Assembly: GCA_933822405.4 (NCBI GenBank)
Contig: CAKOGP040000247.1
Coordinates: 17,655 to 81,654, forward strand
DNA length: 64,000 nt
Origin: Cylindrotheca closterium
Taxonomy: Eukaryota; Bacillariophyta; Bacillariophyceae; Bacillariales; Bacillariaceae
Direction: 5' to 3'
Shown here: piece by piece, positions 63,872-64,000 of the stretch
Layout of the letters: each line of letters opens with the position of its first letter
Numbering within the stretch: the first letter of the stretch is position 1
Translations under genes and position numbers: made by a program
The notes under the pieces: model-generated
Seen by the model: the letters and a program-made list of their open reading frames with translations, nothing else
What the model was told of the DNA's origin: nothing
Databases searched by the model: none

Positions 63872-64000
63872 TAATAAGGCCCATTCCAAATGGACGAATT
63901 TCGCGTATTTTCCGTGTATTTGAATCGATGTACAACGTCTGTTTTCAACGGATTTTATACGTCGAATTTTTTCAAATCCAATTGGAATGACCATTGATTT
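63872..64000. other. Right flank of the Harbinger element
   Basis: TAA target copy followed by TAAGGCCC and AT-rich sequence to the window end. No gene is seen. Confidence 0.5.

Noticed and set aside
1..64000. tRNA, rRNA or other structured RNA genes
   Set aside because: I looked for T-loop words such as GGTTCGAATCC and other conserved cores and saw none. A covariance-model scan would be needed to exclude them.

Overview
The window looks like nuclear DNA of a diatom, most likely a pennate one; the species cannot be named from sequence alone. The reasons are eukaryotic gene structure (short GT-AG introns in four genes), a cytosolic transketolase and a mitochondrial carrier, and several single-pass membrane proteins whose outer parts are leucine-rich repeats or 25-residue BspA-type repeats on Pro/Thr stalks. 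Transposable elements of at least five kinds are also present: Penelope-like, Copia-like Gag, a CACTA-like element, PIF/Harbinger and a miniature LTR element.

Positions 5-43100 are an array of five direct, unequal units (A 5-10836, B 10837-15876, C 15877-28841, D 28842-37686, E from 37687). A full unit carries, left to right: a 200-residue acidic protein gene of unknown function; a decayed, frameshifted reading-frame family; a Ser/Gly/Asp-rich LRR membrane-protein gene; and, on the opposite strand, a dead Penelope-like reverse transcriptase element. Each internal unit boundary lies at the end of the element's terminal repeat. The acidic-protein gene is almost identical in every unit, apart from one copy cut by a run of N. 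The LRR and reverse-transcriptase parts are broken everywhere except in unit E, which has an intact LRR gene and no reverse transcriptase. Unit A carries a private miniature LTR element. Unit C carries a Copia-like Gag fragment and a 4.6 kb CACTA-like transposon. Unit B contains a 10-N assembly gap.

Positions 43100-53000 are ordinary chromosome: transketolase (one intron), a 1314-residue low-complexity protein of unknown function with one likely membrane segment, and an oxoglutarate/malate-type mitochondrial carrier (three exons, minus strand).

Positions 52757-61646 hold a family of type II membrane proteins with BspA-like repeat ectodomains on the minus strand: a partial duplicate, a broken or newly spliced copy, and an apparently intact 995-residue copy. 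Positions 61961-63871 are a 1.9 kb PIF/Harbinger-type element with 22-bp inverted ends and a TAA target duplication.

The region reads as a locus of fast-evolving surface repeat proteins beside two housekeeping genes, with a transposon-bounded segmental array growing at one side. The least explained item is the acidic 200-residue protein, which is preserved in all units while its co-amplified neighbours decay. All annotation was done by eye; no database search was run.
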